Positions 27,130 to 37,758 of a stretch of 64,000 nucleotides of DNA are shown in pieces. Position numbers and translations under genes: made by a program. The stretch covers positions 62,001-126,000 of the forward strand of contig NZ_SGXD01000002.1 in assembly GCF_004216915.1 (NCBI RefSeq). The letters are read 5' to 3'. Numbering within the stretch: position 1 is the first letter of the stretch; every line of letters begins with the position of its first letter. The DNA is from Motilibacter rhizosphaerae (GTDB lineage: Bacteria > Actinomycetota > Actinomycetes > Motilibacterales > Motilibacteraceae). A model generated the notes under the pieces. The model saw only the letters and a list, made by a program, of their open reading frames with translations. It did not search any database and was not told the origin of the DNA.

Positions 27130-29808
27130 TCAGCCGGTCACCGTCGCGCCGACGGTGTGCTCCACCGCCGCGAGCGCGTCGCCGATCCGCGAGGCGTCCG
27201 CGCCGCCGCCCTGCGCGACGTCGTCCTTGCCGCCGCCGCCGCCGCCGAGGACCTGGGCGGCGACCTTGACGAGCGCGCCGGCCTTGAGCCCCCACTCGCG
27301 GCCCTTGTCGTTGACCGCGATGACGACCACCGGGCGCTCGCCGGCCTTCGCCGCGACCGCGACGACGCTCGGGCGCTCCTGGCCGAGGCGGCCGCGCAGG
27401 TCGAGGACGAGCTTGCGCAGGTCGTCCGCGCTCGTGCCGTCCGGCGCGGCGTGCGTGACGACGGCGACGCCGAACACGTCGGTGGGCGAGGACGCGAGGC
27501 TGCCGGCCGCGGCCAGCACCTGCGCCGAGCGCACCCGCTCGAGCTCCTTCTCCGCGTCGCGCAGCCGGCTGACGAGCCCGGAGATGCGCTCCGGCAGCTC
27601 CTCGGGGCGCGCCTTGAGCGCCTCGGAGACCTGGGCGAGCAGCACGTGCTCCCGCGCCAGGAACTCGTACGCGTCGGCCGCGACGAGCGCCTCGATGCGG
27701 CGCACGCCGGCGCCGATGGAGGACTCGCCGAGCAGCTTGACGACGCCGAGCTGGCCGGAGCGCTGCGCGTGGGTGCCGCCGCAGAGCTCCCGCGCCCAGT
27801 CGCCGACCGACACGACGCGGACGGTGTCGCCGTACTTCTCGCCGAACAGCGCCATGGCGCCGCTCGACACCGCCTGCTGCTGGCTCATGAGCTCGGCCTG
27901 CACCGGCAGGTCCTCGAGCAGCAGCGCGTTGACCCGCGCCTCGACGTCGTGCAGCACGCTGAGGGGCACGGCGCCGGTCGCGCTGAAGTCGAAGCGGAAG
28001 CGGCCGGGAGCGTTCTCCGAACCGGCCTGCGTCGCGGTCTCGCCCAGCGCCTCGCGGATGGCCTTGTGGACCATGTGCGTCGCGGTGTGCGCGCGGCTGA
28101 TCGCGCGCCGGCGCTCGACGTCGACCTGGCCCTGCGCCGCGAGGTCGAGGACGGCCTCGCCGGCCATGACCTTGCCCCGGTGGACGATGACACCGGGGAC
28201 GGGCTGCTGGACGTCGTAGACCTCGACCTGGGCGCCGTTCGCCAGCTGCAGGTAGCCGGCGTCGGCGAGCTGACCGCCGCCCTCGGCGTAGAACGGCGTG
28301 CGGTCGAGGACGACCTCGACGACCTCGCCCTCCCCCGCGGCGCGTACGGGCACGCCGTCGCGCAGCAGCCCGGAGACCACGCCCTCGTCGACGACGGTGT
28401 CGTAGCCGGTGAAGGTCACGGCGCGGCCGAGCCGGTCGGCGATCTCGCGGTAAGCGCTGACGTCGGCGTGGCCGGTCTTCTTCGCGCGCGCGTCGGCCTT
28501 CGCGCGGTCGCGCTGCTCCTGCATGAGCCGGCGGAAGCCCTCGGTGTCGACCGAGAGGCCCTGCTCCTCGGCCATCTCCAGGGTCAGGTCGATGGGGAAG
28601 CCGTAGGTGTCGTGGAGCCGGAAGGCCTCCTCGCCGGGCACCTGGGCCGTGCCGCTGCCCTTGAGCTCGCCGACGGCGAGCTCGAAGCGCGACGTGCCAG
28701 AGCGCAGCGTCGAGTTGAAGCTCGTCTCCTCCGCCACCGCGACCGTGGTGATGCGGGTGCGGTCGCGCTCGAGCTCGGGGTACTGCGGCGCCATCGCCGT
28801 GATCGACGCGTCGACGAGCTCGGCCATCGTGTGCTCGGGGCCGCCGAGCAGCCGCATGTTGCGGATCGTGCGGCGCATCATGCGGCGCAGGACGTAGCCG
28901 CGGCCCTCGTTGCCGGGCGCGACGCCGTCGCCGATGAGCATCGCGGCGGTCCGCGCGTGGTCCGCGACCACGCGGAGCGCGACGTCGGTGCGGGTGTCCG
29001 AGCCGTAGCGGCGCCCGGTCAGCGTCGACGCGCGGTCGAGCACCTGCCAGGTCGTGTCGATCTCGTAGAGGTTGTCGACGCCCTGGAGCAGCGTGGCCAT
29101 CCGCTCGAGGCCCATGCCGGTGTCGACGTTCTTCGCCGGCAGCTCGCCCGCGACGTCGAAGTCCTCCTTGGAGCGCACGGCGGAGAGCTCGTACTGCATG
29201 AAGACGAGGTTCCAGACCTCGAGGTAGCGCTCCTCGTCGGCCTCGGGACCGCCGTCGCGCCCGTGCTCGGGGCCGCGGTCGAAGTAGATCTCGGAGCAGG
29301 GGCCGCCCGGACCCGGGACGCCCATGTTCCAGTAGTTGTCCTTGAGGCCGCGGCGCTGGATGCGCTCGTGGGGCACGCCGACCACGCGGTGCCAGAGGTC
29401 GGCGGACTCGTCGTCGTCGTGGAGGACCGTGACCCAGAGCCGCTCCTCGGGGAAGCCGTAGCCGCCGTCGGACTGCGAGCGGGTCAGCAGCTCCCAGGCG
29501 AGCGGGATCGCCCGCTCCTTGAAGTAGTCGCCGAAGGAGAAGTTGCCGCACATCTGGAAGAACGACGCGTGCCGCGTCGTCTTGCCGACCTCGTCGATGT
29601 CGAGGGTGCGCACGCACTTCTGGATGCTCGTGGCACGGGGGTACGGCGGGGCCTGCTCCCCGAGGAAGAACGGCTTGAACGGCACCATGCCTGCGTTGAC
29701 GAGCAGCAGCGTGGGGTCGTCGGCGATGAGCGAGGCGGAGGGGACCACCGTGTGGCCACGCTCCCCGAAGAAGCTCAGCCAGCGCCGCGCGATCTCAGCG
29801 GACTCCAC
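27130..29808 (-). CDS. alaS: Alanyl-tRNA synthetase
   Basis: Charges tRNA-Ala and edits mischarged Ser/Gly. The 892-residue protein has the class II core ([40 protein letters not shown]), the tRNA-recognition region, an editing domain with [10 protein letters not shown] and the metal ligand [10 protein letters not shown], and a C-Ala domain containing [15 protein letters not shown]. It starts at GTG with GCAGGAGGAA upstream. Full length and intact. Confidence 0.97.
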   Translation of the reverse strand: MESAEIARRWLSFFGERGHTVVPSASLIADDPTLLLVNAGMVPFKPFFLGEQAPPYPRATSIQKCVRTLDIDEVGKTTRHASFFQMCGNFSFGDYFKERAIPLAWELLTRSQSDGGYGFPEERLWVTVLHDDDESADLWHRVVGVPHERIQRRGLKDNYWNMGVPGPGGPCSEIYFDRGPEHGRDGGPEADEERYLEVWNLVFMQYELSAVRSKEDFDVAGELPAKNVDTGMGLERMATLLQGVDNLYEIDTTWQVLDRASTLTGRRYGSDTRTDVALRVVADHARTAAMLIGDGVAPGNEGRGYVLRRMMRRTIRNMRLLGGPEHTMAELVDASITAMAPQYPELERDRTRITTVAVAEETSFNSTLRSGTSRFELAVGELKGSGTAQVPGEEAFRLHDTYGFPIDLTLEMAEEQGLSVDTEGFRRLMQEQRDRAKADARAKKTGHADVSAYREIADRLGRAVTFTGYDTVVDEGVVSGLLRDGVPVRAAGEGEVVEVVLDRTPFYAEGGGQLADAGYLQLANGAQVEVYDVQQPVPGVIVHRGKVMAGEAVLDLAAQGQVDVERRRAISRAHTATHMVHKAIREALGETATQAGSENAPGRFRFDFSATGAVPLSVLHDVEARVNALLLEDLPVQAELMSQQQAVSSGAMALFGEKYGDTVRVVSVGDWARELCGGTHAQRSGQLGVVKLLGESSIGAGVRRIEALVAADAYEFLAREHVLLAQVSEALKARPEELPERISGLVSRLRDAEKELERVRSAQVLAAAGSLASSPTDVFGVAVVTHAAPDGTSADDLRKLVLDLRGRLGQERPSVVAVAAKAGERPVVVIAVNDKGREWGLKAGALVKVAAQVLGGGGGGKDDVAQGGGADASRIGDALAAVEHTVGATVTG

Positions 29809-29861
29809 GGTTCCTCCTGCTCGACTGCCCGCGGCGCTGCCGCTGCCGCTGGGTGGGAACC

Positions 29862-31223
29862 CTACCCGCTCGACCCCTCGTCACCGGCGCTGGAGGCGTC
29901 GCCGGGGGTCCCGCGGACGACCCGCCGCAGCCGCTGGACGCGCTCGGCGAGACTGCGCTCGGCGCCGTTGTCGCCCGGCAGGTAGTAGTCGCGCCCGACG
30001 AGCGCGTCGGGCGGGTACTGCTGCTCGACGACGCCGTGCGGGGAGTCGTGCGCGTAGCGGTAGCCCACCCCGTGCTCGAGCCGCTTCGCGCCGGCGTAGT
30101 GGGCGTCGCGCAGGTGGGCGGGTACGGGTCCGGCCAGCCCGCGGCGGACGTCCGCCAGCGCACCGTCGATGCCGCGGACGACGGCGTTCGACTTGGGCGC
30201 CGTGGCCACCGCGATGACCGCCTGGGCGAGCGGGATCCGCGCTTCGGGCAGCCCGATGAGCTGGACGGCCTGGGCGGCGGCGACCGCGGTCTGCAGCACG
30301 GTCGGGTCGGCCATGCCGACGTCCTCGGCCGCGTGGACGACGACCCGGCGGGCGATGAAGCGGGGGTCCTCCCCGGCCTCGATCATCCGGGCGAGGTAGT
30401 GCAGCGCGGCGTCGACGTCCGAGCCGCGCATGGACTTGATGAACGCGCTGGCGACGTCGTAGTGCTGGTCGCCGGTCTTGTCGTAGCGCACGAGCGCCCG
30501 GTCGACGGCCCGGGACAGGGTCGCGGCGTCCACGGTGCCGCCCTCGGGGACCGCGGCGGCGGCCGCCTCGAGCGAGGTCAGCGCGCGCCGGGCGTCTCCA
30601 CCGGCGATGCGCAGCAGCTGCTCCTCGGCCTCCGGCTCGAGGACGACGCGTCCGCCCAGCCCGCGCTCCTCCGCGAGCGCGCGGCGCACGAGGGTGCGGA
30701 CGTCCTCGTCGTCGAGCGGCTGCAGCGTCAGCAGCAGCGAGCGGGAGAGCAGCGGGCTGACCACCGAGAACGACGGGTTCTCCGTCGTGGCCGCGACGAG
30801 GACGACCCACCGGTTCTCCACGCTCGGCAGCAGGGCGTCCTGCTGGGTGCGCGAGAAGCGGTGGACCTCGTCGACGAAGAGCACGGTCTCCTGCCCGGTG
30901 CTGCCGAGCCGGCGCCGCGCGTCCTCGACGACGGCGCGGACCTCCTTGACGCCCGCCATCACCGCGGAGAGCTCGACGAAGTGGCGCTCGCCCGCGTGCG
31001 CCACCAACGTCGCGAGCGTGGTCTTCCCCGTGCCCGGCGGGCCCCAGAGGATCAGCGAGCTCGGTGCGCGGCCACCCTCGGCGAGCCGGCGGAGCGGGGT
31101 GCCGGGTCCGACGAGCGCCGCCTGCCCCACCACCTCGTCGAGCGTGCGCGGGCGCATCCGCACGGCCAGCGGGGCGCGCTCGCGCGCGACGTCCTCGCCG
31201 GCGCTCGTGAACAGGTCGCTCAT
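29862..31223 (-). CDS. rarA: Replication-associated recombination protein A (RarA/MgsA)
   Basis: A clamp-loader-like AAA+ ATPase acting at stalled forks. The 453-residue protein has [11 protein letters not shown], Walker [11 protein letters not shown], Walker [22 protein letters not shown], sensor TTENPSFSV, and the C-terminal tetramerisation region [30 protein letters not shown] and [24 protein letters not shown]. The C-terminal tail is charged. Adjacent to alaS as in other actinobacteria. The ATG is preceded by a weak AGGCGAG site. Confidence 0.96.
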   Translation of the reverse strand: MSDLFTSAGEDVARERAPLAVRMRPRTLDEVVGQAALVGPGTPLRRLAEGGRAPSSLILWGPPGTGKTTLATLVAHAGERHFVELSAVMAGVKEVRAVVEDARRRLGSTGQETVLFVDEVHRFSRTQQDALLPSVENRWVVLVAATTENPSFSVVSPLLSRSLLLTLQPLDDEDVRTLVRRALAEERGLGGRVVLEPEAEEQLLRIAGGDARRALTSLEAAAAAVPEGGTVDAATLSRAVDRALVRYDKTGDQHYDVASAFIKSMRGSDVDAALHYLARMIEAGEDPRFIARRVVVHAAEDVGMADPTVLQTAVAAAQAVQLIGLPEARIPLAQAVIAVATAPKSNAVVRGIDGALADVRRGLAGPVPAHLRDAHYAGAKRLEHGVGYRYAHDSPHGVVEQQYPPDALVGRDYYLPGDNGAERSLAERVQRLRRVVRGTPGDASSAGDEGSSG

Positions 31224-31264
31224 CTCGCCTGCAGGCTACGGCGCGGCACCGACGCCGGTGTCGT

Positions 31265-32932
31265 TCAGGTGCCGTACGTCGGTGCGTAGCCCACGGTGTC
31301 CGGCAGCTGCACGACCAGCGCGTCCGGCGCGGGGCGCGGGCGGGCGAGCAGGTAGCCCTGCCCCAGGCGCACGCCGAGCCCGCGCAGCACCTCGAGCTCG
31401 GCGGCGGTCTCGATGCCCTCGGCGACGACCGAGGCGCCGATGCTGGAGGTGAAGCCGAGCAGCGAGGCGACGAGCGCGCGGCGCACCGGGTCGGTGTCGA
31501 TGCCGGCGATGAGGCTCATGTCCAGCTTGACGATGTCGGGCCGCAGGCGGACCACGTGCCGGAAGCTCGAGAAGCCGGCTCCCGCGTCGTCCACCGCGAT
31601 GCGGACACCGGTCTCGCGCAGCCGGCCGAGCGCGTCGACCAGCAGGTCGTACTCCGCGACCTCGGCGTGCTCCGTGAGCTCGAGCACGAGCCGACGGCGG
31701 GGCGCGTTGCGCAGCAGCGCGGCGAGCTGGGGGCTCGAGGCCGTCTCCGGGGAGACGTTGACGGCGAGCCACGCCCGCGCCGGGACGGCCGAGAGCAGCC
31801 CGAGCGCCCGCTCGACCGCGAGCAGCTCGACCTCGCGCAGCACCCCGAGGTCCGCCGCCGCGGCGAAGAGCTCCGCAGGCTGCAGCGGAGGCTCGCCGGA
31901 CACCCGCGAGAGCGCTTCGACGCCCACCACACCGCCGGTACGCAGGTCGACGACGGCCTGGAGCACGATCCGGAGGTCGCGGCCCGCCAGGAGCCGCTCC
32001 ACCGCTCCGCCCTCCTGGTCGGCAGCGAAGGCGCCCTGGAGCCGGAGCGGCGCCGACGGGTCGAGCTCGGCGCCTGCGCGCCGAACCTCGGCGTCCAGCC
32101 CGCCGGCGAGGTCCTCGGTGAAGCCCTCCAGCTTGCGCAGCAGGGAGGCGGACCCGAGTACGAGCCCGACCATCGTGACGACGCCGATCCCCGCCTGCAG
32201 CACGACCGCGGTCCACCACTCCTCGTCGTACACCCGGGGGGACGCCGCCCTCAGGACCAGCGCGCTCTCCGCCGACAGCAGGGCGACGACGGGCCAGCGG
32301 ACCGCCCAGTCCGTCATGCTGTGGGCCGAGACGCTGCGCCACAGCCGGGCGAGGGCTCCCGCCTCCAGCACAGCGGCGGCGCACCAGGCCGCGCGCGCCC
32401 ACCCGACGAGGTGGCCATCCCGGTCGAACGGGTCCGGCAGGAGCTCGGCGAGCAGCACGACCGCGGCGCCGGCCAGCACGGCGCAGGCGACGAGGAACCA
32501 GCGCCGGGCGGGCCGGTGGACGGGAGCGCCGCCGGCGTACCACGTCAGCGCGAGCAGGGAGTACGCCGTCGCGAAGGACCCCCACCCCATCCCGGACGAC
32601 GGGGGCACCCCTCCCGTGACGGACAGTCCCGCGGCGCGGAGCACGAGGAGCAGCGTCTGGACCTCGAACAGCGCCGCCAAGGACCCCAGCCGCCCGCTGC
32701 GCGTGGAGGAGGCGCGCAGCTCGAGGACCGTCCCGCTGACGCCGGTGCCCACGATCGTGAGGGTGAGCAGGACCGCGGCGGCGGTCGCGTCGTACCCCGA
32801 CGCGGAGACGGCGCGGCACACCGCCCAGACGACGACCGTCAGCAGCGCGCCGGTGACGACGGCCGCCAGCCCCAGGCGGAGCCGGGTGTCACCGCGCGCG
32901 GGACGGACGAGACGACCCTGCGGGCGATCCAT
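31265..32932 (-). CDS. Membrane-anchored EAL-domain c-di-GMP phosphodiesterase
   Basis: The protein has 555 residues with GGAGGTCGGC before the ATG. Residues 1-265 form about eight hydrophobic segments, a possible ligand-sensing membrane domain that I cannot assign to a named family. A short linker follows, then an EAL domain at about 310-545. Catalytic residues are seen: EALSR (339-343), NVSPET, LELTEH, VDDAGAGFSSF, DIVKLDMSLI, VVAEGIET and LGQGYLLARP. No GGDEF domain is fused. It should hydrolyse c-di-GMP to pGpG, which could affect BldD and pilus activity; the link is inference. Substrate specificity was not tested. Confidence 0.9.
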   Translation of the reverse strand: MDRPQGRLVRPARGDTRLRLGLAAVVTGALLTVVVWAVCRAVSASGYDATAAAVLLTLTIVGTGVSGTVLELRASSTRSGRLGSLAALFEVQTLLLVLRAAGLSVTGGVPPSSGMGWGSFATAYSLLALTWYAGGAPVHRPARRWFLVACAVLAGAAVVLLAELLPDPFDRDGHLVGWARAAWCAAAVLEAGALARLWRSVSAHSMTDWAVRWPVVALLSAESALVLRAASPRVYDEEWWTAVVLQAGIGVVTMVGLVLGSASLLRKLEGFTEDLAGGLDAEVRRAGAELDPSAPLRLQGAFAADQEGGAVERLLAGRDLRIVLQAVVDLRTGGVVGVEALSRVSGEPPLQPAELFAAAADLGVLREVELLAVERALGLLSAVPARAWLAVNVSPETASSPQLAALLRNAPRRRLVLELTEHAEVAEYDLLVDALGRLRETGVRIAVDDAGAGFSSFRHVVRLRPDIVKLDMSLIAGIDTDPVRRALVASLLGFTSSIGASVVAEGIETAAELEVLRGLGVRLGQGYLLARPRPAPDALVVQLPDTVGYAPTYGT

Positions 32933-33035
32933 GCCGACCTCCGGACGGATGCGGCAGCCCCCTCGCTGCCGCGCGGGTCCCGTACCCCGTGCTCAGCGCG
33001 GCACTCACGCCCGCGCCGCACGTCGTCCGGGTGGC

Positions 33036-34796
33036 TCAGCCGCCGCTGGGCGCCGCGGCCGGCTTCGCGTCGACGCCGGCCTCCTTGCGCTGCTGCGGCG
33101 TGATCGGCGTGGGAGCGCCGGTCAGCGGGTCGAAGCCGGCGCCCGTCTTCGGGAAGGCGATGACGTCGCGCAGGGAGTCCGCCCCGGCCAGCAGCATGCA
33201 GACGCGGTCCCAGCCGAAGGCGATGCCCGCGTGGGGCGGCGGCCCGTACTGGAAGGCCTCGAGCAGGAAGCCGAACTTCGCCTCGGCCTGCTCGGCGGTG
33301 ATGCCGAGCAGCTCGAACACCCGGCGCTGCACCTCGCCCCGGTGGATACGGACCGACCCGCCGCCGATCTCGTTGCCGTTGCAGACGATGTCGTACGCGT
33401 AGGCGAGCGCCTGGTCCGGCGCCTCCTCGAACCGGTCCTGCCACTCCGCCTTGGGCGAGGTGAAGGGGTGGTGGACCGCGGTCCAGCCCCCCTCGTCCGT
33501 GCGCTCGAACATGGGGGCGTCGACGATCCACACGAAGCGCCACTCCTGCTGCTCGGGCGGCAGGGTGTCGTCGACGAGACCGCCCCGCTTGGCGATCTCG
33601 AGCCGGGCCGCGCCGAGCAGCGCGAGCGCGTCACCGCGGGCACCCGCGCCGAAGAAGACGCAGTCGCCGGGCTGCGCGCCGGTGGCGGCCTGGAGGCCCG
33701 CGCGCTCGGACTCGGAGAGGTTCTTCGCGACCGGGCCGCCGAGCTCGCCGTCCTCGCTGAAGGTGACGTACGCGAGACCGCGGGCGCCGCGCTGCTTGGC
33801 CCACTCCTGCCACGCGTCGAAGGTCTTGCGCGGCTGCGAGCCGCCACCCGGCATGACGACGGCGCCGACGTGCTCGGCCTGGAAGACGCGGAACGGCGTC
33901 TCCCGGAAGTACTCCGTGAGGTCGACGAGCTCGAGCCCGAACCGCAGGTCGGGCTTGTCGGAGCCGTAGCGCGTCATGGCGTCGGCGTACGTCATCCGCG
34001 GGATGTCGCCGACCTCGACGCCGATCGTGCCCTTCCAGATGGCGCGCACGAGCGCCTCGCCGAGCTCGATGACGTCGTCCTGCTCGACGAAGGACATCTC
34101 GATGTCGAGCTGGGTGAACTCCGGCTGGCGGTCCTTGCGGAAGTCCTCGTCGCGGTAGCAGCGGGCGATCTGGTAGTAGCGCTCGAGCCCGGCGACCATG
34201 AGCAGCTGCTTGAACAGCTGCGGGGACTGGGGAAGGGCGTACCAGCTGCCGGGCTGGAGCCGTGCGGGCACGAGGAAGTCGCGCGCCCCCTCCGGCGTCG
34301 ACGCGGTGAGCGTCGGGGTCTCCACCTCGACGAAGTGCCTGCCGGACAGCAGCTCCCGCGCGATGCGGCTGACCTCGCTGCGCATCCGCAGGGCGTGCGC
34401 CTGGCGCGGGCGGCGCAGGTCGAGGTAGCGGTAGTGCAGCCGCGTCTCCTCGTTGACGTTGAGCTGGTCCTCGAGCTGGAACGGCAGCGGCGCGGCGGCC
34501 GAGAGCACGTCGAGCGCGCTGACGACGACCTCGACCTCGCCGGTGGGCAGGTCGGGGTTCTCGTTGCCCTCCGGGCGGCGGCGCACCTCGCCGGTCACCT
34601 TGACGCAGTACTCGGCGCGCAGGTCGTGAGCGACGTCGGACTCGCGCACGACCACCTGCACCACGCCGCTGGCGTCGCGCAGGTCGAGGAACGCCACACC
34701 ACCGTGGTCGCGCCGGCGGGCGACCCAACCGGCCAGGGTCACGGTCTCGCCGGCGTGCTCGGCACGCAGGGTGCCTGCCTCGTGGGTACGGATCAC
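33036..34796 (-). CDS. aspS: Aspartyl-tRNA(Asp/Asn) synthetase
   Basis: A bacterial-type AspRS of 586 residues. N-terminal OB-fold anticodon domain ([24 protein letters not shown]), class II motif 2 [30 protein letters not shown] insertion, and motif 3 [17 protein letters not shown]. No AsnRS is seen in the window, so it may be non-discriminating; that cannot be settled here. The GTG at 34796 overlaps the hisS stop. The much longer open frame upstream is a shadow of hisS. Confidence 0.96.
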   Translation of the reverse strand: MIRTHEAGTLRAEHAGETVTLAGWVARRRDHGGVAFLDLRDASGVVQVVVRESDVAHDLRAEYCVKVTGEVRRRPEGNENPDLPTGEVEVVVSALDVLSAAAPLPFQLEDQLNVNEETRLHYRYLDLRRPRQAHALRMRSEVSRIARELLSGRHFVEVETPTLTASTPEGARDFLVPARLQPGSWYALPQSPQLFKQLLMVAGLERYYQIARCYRDEDFRKDRQPEFTQLDIEMSFVEQDDVIELGEALVRAIWKGTIGVEVGDIPRMTYADAMTRYGSDKPDLRFGLELVDLTEYFRETPFRVFQAEHVGAVVMPGGGSQPRKTFDAWQEWAKQRGARGLAYVTFSEDGELGGPVAKNLSESERAGLQAATGAQPGDCVFFGAGARGDALALLGAARLEIAKRGGLVDDTLPPEQQEWRFVWIVDAPMFERTDEGGWTAVHHPFTSPKAEWQDRFEEAPDQALAYAYDIVCNGNEIGGGSVRIHRGEVQRRVFELLGITAEQAEAKFGFLLEAFQYGPPPHAGIAFGWDRVCMLLAGADSLRDVIAFPKTGAGFDPLTGAPTPITPQQRKEAGVDAKPAAAPSGG

Positions 34797-36067
34797 TGCG
34801 CTGTCTCCCTGATCGTCGTCATGACCCGATCGGTCACGTCGTCCAGCGGCACGGCGTGCTGCTCGCCGCTGGACAGGTCCTTCACCTGCGCCACGCCCGC
34901 CTCGAGGTCGCGCTCGCCGAGGACGACGGCGAGGCGCGCGCCGCTGCGGTCGGCGCCCTTCATCGCGCCCTTGAGCCCGCGGTCGCCGTACGCGATGTCG
35001 GTGCGCACGTCGGCAGCGCGCAGCTGCGCGGCGAGCACGACCGCGCGGCGCTTGGCCTCCGCGCCCAGTGGGACGAGGTACGCGTCGACCCGCCGCCGCT
35101 GCACCGGGTCGATCCCCTCGACGCCGCAGGCGAGCAGCGCCCGGTCCACGCCGAGCCCGAAGCCGATGCCGGAGAGCGGCTGCCCGCCGAGCTGCTCCAT
35201 GAGCCCGTCGTAGCGGCCGCCGCCTCCGATCCCCGACTGGGCACCGAGCCCGTCGTGGACGAACTCGAAGGTCGTGCGCGTGTAGTAGTCGAGCCCGCGG
35301 ACCATGCGCGGGTTGACCGTGTAGGCCACGCCGAGCGCCTCGAGCAGCCCGCGCACCGTGGCGAAGTGCTCCGCGCAGGCGTCGCAGAGCGAGTCCAGCA
35401 TGAGCGGAGCGTCGGCGGTGAGGGCGCGGACGTCGGCCCGCTTGTCGTCGAGCACCCGCAGCGGGTTGATCTCGGCGCGCGCCCGGGTCGCCTCGTCGAG
35501 GGGCAGCGCGCGCAGGAAGCCCAGCAGCTGCTCGCGGTACGCCGGCCGGCACGTCGCGTCGCCGAGGCTCGTCAGCTCGAGCCGGTAGCCCGTGAGCCCC
35601 AGCCCGCGGAACGCCTCGTCGCCGATCGCGACGACCTCGGCGTCGAGCGCGGGGTCGTCGGTGCCGACGGCCTCGACGCCCACCTGGGAGAACTGGCGGT
35701 AGCGCCCGGCCTGCGGGCGCTCGGCGCGGAAGAAGGGCCCGGCGTAGCGCAGCTTCACCGGCAGCTGGCCCCGGTCGAGCCGGTGCTCGATGACGGCGCG
35801 GATGACGCCCGCGGTGCCCTCGGGGCGCAGCGTGATGGAGCGGCCGCCGCGGTCGTCGAAGGTGTACATCTCCTTGCTGACGACGTCGGTCGACTCGCCC
35901 ACGCCGCGGACGAACAGCGTCGTGTCCTCGAAGACCGGCAGCTCGGCGTAGCCGTAGCCCGCGCGCTCCGCCGGCAGCTCGAGCGCGGAGCGCACGGCGA
36001 GCCACGCCTCGGAGTCGGGCGGGACGTACTCGGCGACGCCCTTCGGCGCCTGCAGGGAGCTGCTCAT
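34793..36067 (-). CDS. hisS: Histidyl-tRNA synthetase
   Basis: Class II HisRS of 424 residues. Motifs: [37 protein letters not shown] (motif 2), and the His-specific [21 protein letters not shown] and [15 protein letters not shown], with [14 protein letters not shown] as motif 3. The C-terminal anticodon-binding domain is complete. ATG with GGAAGG upstream. Coupled to aspS and downstream of the MBL hydrolase as in related genomes. Confidence 0.97.
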   Translation of the reverse strand: MSSSLQAPKGVAEYVPPDSEAWLAVRSALELPAERAGYGYAELPVFEDTTLFVRGVGESTDVVSKEMYTFDDRGGRSITLRPEGTAGVIRAVIEHRLDRGQLPVKLRYAGPFFRAERPQAGRYRQFSQVGVEAVGTDDPALDAEVVAIGDEAFRGLGLTGYRLELTSLGDATCRPAYREQLLGFLRALPLDEATRARAEINPLRVLDDKRADVRALTADAPLMLDSLCDACAEHFATVRGLLEALGVAYTVNPRMVRGLDYYTRTTFEFVHDGLGAQSGIGGGGRYDGLMEQLGGQPLSGIGFGLGVDRALLACGVEGIDPVQRRRVDAYLVPLGAEAKRRAVVLAAQLRAADVRTDIAYGDRGLKGAMKGADRSGARLAVVLGERDLEAGVAQVKDLSSGEQHAVPLDDVTDRVMTTIRETAQ

Positions 36068-36088
36068 GCTGCCTTCCGGTCTCCGGCC

Positions 36089-36763
36089 TCAGCCGGCGAG
36101 GAGGATCTCGCGGAGGTACGGGTTGGTGGCGCGCTCGGCGCCGATGGTCGTCGTCTCCCCGTGCCCGGGCAGGACGACCGTCTCGTCGGGCAGGGGCAGG
36201 ACCCGGTCGCGCAGGCTGGCGACCATCTGGCCCCAGCTGCCCCCGGGCAGGTCCGTACGCCCCACGGCGCCCTTGAAGAGGACGTCGCCGGAGAGCGTCA
36301 GCGGCTCCCCCTGCTCCGTCGCCGTCGAGAGCAGCACCGAGCCCGGCGTGTGTCCCGGTGCGTGCGCGACGGTGAGCGGGACGCCGGCGAGCTCGACGGT
36401 CGCGCCGTCGTGCAGCGGACGCACGTCGTCCGGCTCCTGCCACTCGAGGCCCTGCGCCCACGCCATCTCACGGAACTCCGGGGACAGCCCCGCCCACGGG
36501 TCGGCGATCATCCAGTCGTCGCCCGGGCCGACGTAGGCGGGGAGCTCGCTGCCGCAGACCGGGCGCACGGAGAACGTGTGGTCGAGGTGCCCGTGGGTGA
36601 GCACGACGGCCGCCGGCTGCAGGCGGTGCTCGCGGAGCAGGTCGCGCAGCCCGGGCACGATCCCGATGCCGGGGTCGACGACGACGCACTGGGCACCAGC
36701 GGCGGGAGCGAGCACCCAGCAGTTGGTCCCCGTGGACGCTGCAGGGAGGCCGGCCACGAACAT
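36089..36763 (-). CDS. MBL-fold metallo-hydrolase (glyoxalase II-like)
   Basis: The 224-residue protein has the metallo-beta-lactamase motif [11 protein letters not shown] (THXHXDH), then [30 protein letters not shown] and [12 protein letters not shown], supplying the dinuclear zinc ligands. Length and motifs fit the hydroxyacylglutathione-hydrolase-like group, but actinobacteria use mycothiol, so the substrate is open. The gene sits between the divergent cyclophilin gene and hisS, an order conserved in actinobacteria. Confidence 0.88.
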   Translation of the reverse strand: MFVAGLPAASTGTNCWVLAPAAGAQCVVVDPGIGIVPGLRDLLREHRLQPAAVVLTHGHLDHTFSVRPVCGSELPAYVGPGDDWMIADPWAGLSPEFREMAWAQGLEWQEPDDVRPLHDGATVELAGVPLTVAHAPGHTPGSVLLSTATEQGEPLTLSGDVLFKGAVGRTDLPGGSWGQMVASLRDRVLPLPDETVVLPGHGETTTIGAERATNPYLREILLAG

Positions 36764-36862
36764 GGTGCGCCCAGCCTAGCGGGGCGGCGGCGTGGGGCCC
36801 GCGGTGATCGCTGCTCGCCGGTCCCCCGGCGGGCCACGCGGCCGTCGGGCGTGGGGGCTGCC

Positions 36863-36868
36863 TAGACT
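36863..36868 (+). promoter_or_regulatory. Candidate -10 element for the cyclophilin gene
   Basis: TAGACT fits the actinobacterial TANNNT consensus, about 50 nt before the TTG start. No good -35 hexamer is visible at the usual spacing. Confidence 0.4.
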
Positions 36869-36919
36869 GTCCGGCGGAAATCGTAGTCGACCGATGACAT
36901 GCGGCGAGGAGGCCGACCC

Positions 36920-37756
36920 TTGGCCGGCAGCAGCAAGCGGGAGCGGCAGCTCGCGCGGGAGAAGTACCAGCGCCAGCAGGCCCGTCGGGCTGCCCAGCGG
37001 GCGAGGGCGAGGCAGCGGCGGCAGGTCGTCGCCGCCGCGGGCTCGGTCGTCGCCGTCATCGCCCTCGTCGCGGTGGTCGCGTTCCTCGTCAAGCCCGGTG
37101 GCTCGGGCAAGGGAGCGGACGCCGGCGCGTCCCCGAGCGCCTCGGCCTCGTCCTCCGCCCAGGCCGCCGTGCCCGTGCAGGGGTGCGACGACGAGACGGC
37201 GAAGCCGACCACGAAGCCGACGTACCCCGCGCCCAGCGGCTCGGTCGCGGCGGCGGACTACACGATGACGATGGTGACCGACTGCGGCACGGTCGTCGCC
37301 ACCCTCGACGGCGCCAAGGCACCGGAGACCGTGAAGTCGTTCGCGTTCCTGTCCGGCAAGGGCTTCTTCGACGGCACCGGGTGCCACCGCCTCACGACCA
37401 GCGGCATCTACGTCCTGCAGTGCGGCGACCCGACCCTCAAGGGCACGGGCGGCCCGGGCTACACGATCCCCGACGAGAACCTCCCCACCAAGGCGACCGG
37501 CGTCACCTACCCCGCGGGCACCCTGGCGATGGCCAACACGGGCCAGCCGCACACGGGCGGGAGCCAGTTCTTCATCGTCTACAAGGACACCTCCCTGCCG
37601 GCGAGCTACACCGTGTTCGGCAAGGTGACCGACGGCCTCGACATCCTGCAGCGCATCGCGAGCGCGGGCTCGGACAACAGCAACGCCGAGGGCGACGGCA
37701 AGCCCAACCAGCCGGTGGTCTTCGAGAAGGTCACCGTCGAGAAGGCAGGGAGCTGA
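36920..37756 (+). CDS. Membrane-anchored peptidyl-prolyl cis-trans isomerase (cyclophilin type)
   Basis: Catalyses proline isomerisation during folding of exported proteins. I choose TTG 36920 because AGGAGG ends 7 nt upstream and the conserved basic helix AGSSKRERQLAREKYQRQQARR starts there; the in-frame ATG 36899 would precede the ribosome site. A membrane segment follows at about residues 37-58 (VVAAAGSVVAVIALVAVVAFLV). After a Ser/Ala linker comes the cyclophilin domain, with KSFAFLSGKGFFDGTGCHRL, GTLAMANTG and HTGGSQFFIVY. 278 residues. The neighbour to the right follows in 2 nt. Confidence 0.92.
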   Translation: MAGSSKRERQLAREKYQRQQARRAAQRARARQRRQVVAAAGSVVAVIALVAVVAFLVKPGGSGKGADAGASPSASASSSAQAAVPVQGCDDETAKPTTKPTYPAPSGSVAAADYTMTMVTDCGTVVATLDGAKAPETVKSFAFLSGKGFFDGTGCHRLTTSGIYVLQCGDPTLKGTGGPGYTIPDENLPTKATGVTYPAGTLAMANTGQPHTGGSQFFIVYKDTSLPASYTVFGKVTDGLDILQRIASAGSDNSNAEGDGKPNQPVVFEKVTVEKAGS

Positions 37757-37758
37757 CC

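Noticed and set aside
26536-29985. Plus-strand 1149-codon open frame
   Set aside because: Antisense to alaS and ruvX; composition typical of shadow frames, no motifs.
34797-36461. Long open frame extending aspS upstream
   Set aside because: Overlaps hisS in another frame with Arg/Ala-rich low-complexity sequence; the AspRS homology starts at the GTG at 34796.
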